The notes under the pieces: generated by a model
Database searches by the model: none
What the model saw: the letters and a program-made list of their open reading frames with translations, nothing else
Told to the model about the DNA's origin: nothing
Translations under genes and position numbers: made by a program
From: Modestobacter excelsi
GTDB taxonomy: Bacteria; Actinomycetota; Actinomycetes; Mycobacteriales; Geodermatophilaceae
DNA: 48,913 nt
Assembly (NCBI RefSeq): GCF_005930495.1
Contig: NZ_SJEX01000032.1
Span: 1-48,913, forward strand
Direction of reading: 5' to 3'
Shown: positions 46,716 through 48,913 of the stretch, one piece after another
Layout of the letters: every line of letters starts with the position of its first letter
Numbering within the stretch: position 1 is the first letter of the stretch

Positions 46716-48029
46716 ATGACAACGACGCAGCGACCCGATTTGAGGTTCTTCCTCTTCACGGCCTTCACCCCAGGTGGACCCGTGGGCGCACCCTGGCACC
46801 ACCCTGGGGCGGTGGGGTTCGATTACCTCAACCTCGACCACCAGACAAGGCTGGCGCAGGCCCTCGAAGTCGCATGCTTCGACGCGATTTTCTGGGCGGA
46901 CTTCAGCGGGGTCCACGACATCTACAAGAGTTCGCCCGACACCGCGATTCGGGAAGCCGTGCAGTTTCCCCTCGGCGACCCGCTCATCCTGACCGCTGCT
47001 CTCGCAGGCGCGACGGAGAACCTCGGCTTCGCGTTCAGTTCGAACATCATCCAAGATCACCCGTACGCGTTCGCTCGACGCGTCGCGACGCTCGACCACC
47101 TCACGAAGGGCAGGGTGGCGTGGAACGTCGTCACCTCTTACCAACAATCCGCCTGGCGCAACCTGGGCTTCGATTCTCTCGAGGCGCACGCCAACCGTTA
47201 CGGTCGTGCGCAGGAGTACATCGATGTCGTCCGGAAGCTGCTGACCGAGTCCTGGGAGGACGGGGCCGTCGTCCGGGACACCGAGCGGCGGGTCTACGCG
47301 GACCCCTCCCTCGTCCACCCGATCGCGCATGCCGGAGAGCGTTTCCGAGTCCCTGGCATCGCGTTGACCGAGCCTTCTCCGCAGCGCATGCCCGTCGTCG
47401 TCCAGGCCGGGACGTCAGACGATGGGCGCGACTTCTCCGCTCGCAACGCCGAGGCCATCTTCGTCGGCTCGCGCAGCCCGGAAGGCGCCGAGAAGCTGCT
47501 GAACGACATGGCTGGCCGGCTGGAGGCGAACGGCCGCACGCGGGCCGACCTGCTGGCGTTCCAGTACCTGAGCATGAGCGTCGCGAGCACGGAGGACGAG
47601 GTGAAGCGTAAGAACGAGGAGCTGGATGAGCACCTCAGCTCGGAGGCTGCGCTGGCGTTCAACAGCTCGACCATGGGCACCGACCTGTCGCAGATCGACC
47701 TGGACAAGCCGATCGGGGACTTCAAGACCGACGGGCTGCAGGGGTCTTTCAAAATGCTCGCGGAGGCTGCCAGCGACAAGACCTGGACGTTCCGCGACGT
47801 CGTCTCGCGCATCGGCACGATGCGATTCATCGGCACCCCACCGCAAGTCGCTGACGAGCTGGAAAAGTGGCGCGCAGCTGGCGTTGACGGGATCAACCTG
47901 AGCTGCCTCGACGGTGTGCAGGGCACGTACGACTTCATCGAGCAGGCGGTGCCCGTCTTGCAGGAGCGGGGTCTGATGCAGCGGAACTACAGCAGCGGAA
48001 CGCTGCGCGACAAGCTGTACCGACGCTGA
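46716..48029 (+). CDS. LLM-class flavin-dependent monooxygenase (second subfamily)
   Basis: The product is 437 residues, full length for NtaA/SnaA/DszA-type enzymes. Blocks: FFLFTAFTPGGPVGAPWHHP at the start, ATLDHLTKGRVAWNVVTSYQ near 120, RYGRAQEYIDVVRKLL near 155, ITLTEPSPQRMPVVVQAGTS-like block near 220 and LRDKLYRR at the end. It differs clearly from the 5035 and 21839 types but matches the pseudogene at 19240 throughout. It needs reduced FMN from a separate reductase, for which the fusion protein at 1234 is the only candidate here. The divergent cupin may be functionally linked. Substrate unknown. Confidence 0.88.
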   Translation: MTTTQRPDLRFFLFTAFTPGGPVGAPWHHPGAVGFDYLNLDHQTRLAQALEVACFDAIFWADFSGVHDIYKSSPDTAIREAVQFPLGDPLILTAALAGATENLGFAFSSNIIQDHPYAFARRVATLDHLTKGRVAWNVVTSYQQSAWRNLGFDSLEAHANRYGRAQEYIDVVRKLLTESWEDGAVVRDTERRVYADPSLVHPIAHAGERFRVPGIALTEPSPQRMPVVVQAGTSDDGRDFSARNAEAIFVGSRSPEGAEKLLNDMAGRLEANGRTRADLLAFQYLSMSVASTEDEVKRKNEELDEHLSSEAALAFNSSTMGTDLSQIDLDKPIGDFKTDGLQGSFKMLAEAASDKTWTFRDVVSRIGTMRFIGTPPQVADELEKWRAAGVDGINLSCLDGVQGTYDFIEQAVPVLQERGLMQRNYSSGTLRDKLYRR

Positions 48030-48113
48030 GCACCCAGGGGGCTGCTTCCTGAGCGGCAGCATCCGTGACAGGGGAAGGGTGCCGTGGCTGGCCGCGAGCC
48101 ATCCTGGTGACAT

Positions 48114-48156
48114 CCCGCTGGTCGTGCAGCGCGTGACCGGCTGCACAACCAGCGGG
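48114..48156. terminator. long hairpin after the LLM gene
   Basis: Two 17-base arms at 48114-48130 and 48140-48156 pair with a single mismatch around a nine-base loop (GCGTGACCG). It lies 85 bases after the LLM stop and has no T-run. The length and near-perfect pairing make it the best terminator candidate of the window. Confidence 0.6.
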
Positions 48157-48913
48157 TACCGAGCGTGCACGAATGAGGGTCGCTGCGGACTAGTGCCGTC
48201 GTCGGTGGTGGGTCGTCCGTGCGGGACTGCCAGAGGGTTCGCGGGCGGGTCTTGCCGTCCCAGTACTACCTCGGGTTCGATCGCGACGGCTCACGAGATG
48301 CGGCTCGGGGCGACGGTCGTGTTGCTCCGACGTCGGGGGGAGCGTGGTCCGAGCTGCCTCGCCGACGAGCGAAGCAAGATCCGTTCGCGCGGGCTTCACC
48401 CGCGACGCCCCCGAGGCGGCAGGTCGGGTCCTTGCTGCTCGTGCCGGAACGTGACGGTCTGCCTCGGCGCGCCTGAGGGCACTTTGCGCTGAACTGTCGA
48501 CCAACGGAATGATGTTGCAGACCTACCACCGCCGAGAGCGGGCCGACGCCCGCGCGCGGATCGCGGACGTGCACTCCCGCCGCGCGCAAGTCGGCCGCCG
48601 GGCGGAGCCTGTGGCCGGCGCGCTGCGGTCGGCAGCGCACCGACCTGCCTGCGGTGACCGACGCCGGCGGAGCCCGGTGTCCGTGGGCGGAGTGTCACGA
48701 CAGGTCGTCGTCACACTGCCGGCGCCAGCTCAGCTCAGGAGACCTGGATGGCACGCGTTCGACGTCACTCACTTGTGTCACGGCGGAGGGCGCTGACGCG
48801 TGCGGCGATGTGATGGCGCAGCCGGCCTGGGAGTAGGCGCGCTCGGCGTGGCTGTGGAGTCGGCCCGTGTAGCGGCCACGCTCGTTCCGCCCGTCCGCCG
48901 CCGTCGCGAATCC
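48157..48913. other. right-end stretch without a recognised gene
   Basis: No protein family is recognised up to the window edge. A 95-codon frame from 48509 (MMLQTYHRRERADARARIAD at its start) has no clear ribosome-binding site and is not called. A gene continuing beyond the edge cannot be excluded. Confidence 0.4.

Noticed and set aside
46352-47611. 419-codon plus-strand frame
   Set aside because: It overlaps the LLM gene in another frame and has shadow composition.
48509-48796. 95-codon plus-strand frame at the right edge
   Set aside because: It lacks a clear ribosome-binding site, a family match and coding-like composition beyond the Arg-rich first half.

Overview
The window is high-G+C DNA with GTG starts, many 1-4 base gene overlaps and actinobacterial gene families (NDMA-type alcohol dehydrogenase, TIGR03084-type protein, PucR and double-TetR regulators). 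It most likely comes from an actinomycete chromosome or large catabolic plasmid. No rRNA, tRNA, CRISPR array or intact transposase was seen.

Left part (about 1-24.5 kb): an oxygenase-rich island that is partly decaying. Intact genes encode a flavin reductase fused to an IclR-type ligand-binding domain, a luciferase-like flavin monooxygenase (LLM, NtaA/SnaA/DszA type), a MerR regulator, an HSL-family esterase, an aldehyde dehydrogenase and NDMA-type alcohol dehydrogenase pair, a D-2-hydroxyacid dehydrogenase, a Baeyer-Villiger monooxygenase (BVMO), a PucR regulator, a cupin, an NAD-dependent epimerase and a double-HTH TetR regulator. Between them lie broken copies of the same families: four damaged LLM genes, two damaged PucR genes, an aldehyde dehydrogenase relic, an alcohol dehydrogenase relic, and sugar-transporter and IS relics. 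An LLM-PucR module is present twice with complementary decay.

Middle part (24.6-41 kb): two tightly coupled acyl-CoA operons on the minus strand. One (30069 to 24585) reads MaoC-like hydratase pair, SDR, acyl-CoA dehydrogenase, HMG-CoA-synthase-like/OB-fold fusion, thiolase. The other (39640 to 31924) reads biotin-dependent carboxyltransferase, biotin carboxylase/BCCP, AtuA-like protein, TIGR03084-type protein and two enoyl-CoA hydratases. Between them a plus-strand pair encodes an HpaI-type aldolase and a third enoyl-CoA hydratase. A GntR/FadR regulator follows.

Right part (41.5-48.9 kb): acyl-CoA ligase, isocitrate lyase/PEP-mutase-like lyase, SnoaL-like protein, a second cupin and a second intact LLM monooxygenase.

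Inference: the genes fit one catabolic route for an alicyclic or terpenoid-like compound. Flavin monooxygenases, the BVMO, esterase and alcohol/aldehyde dehydrogenases would open and oxidise the ring; the ligase would activate the acid; and beta-oxidation plus an Atu/Liu-like carboxylation branch would degrade it. The substrate cannot be read from sequence. A palindrome of the form AACAG-N4-CTGTT recurs before the alcohol dehydrogenase, both cupins and the double-TetR gene, suggesting a local regulon. A second palindrome, AATAG-N4-CTATT, flanks the GntR gene.
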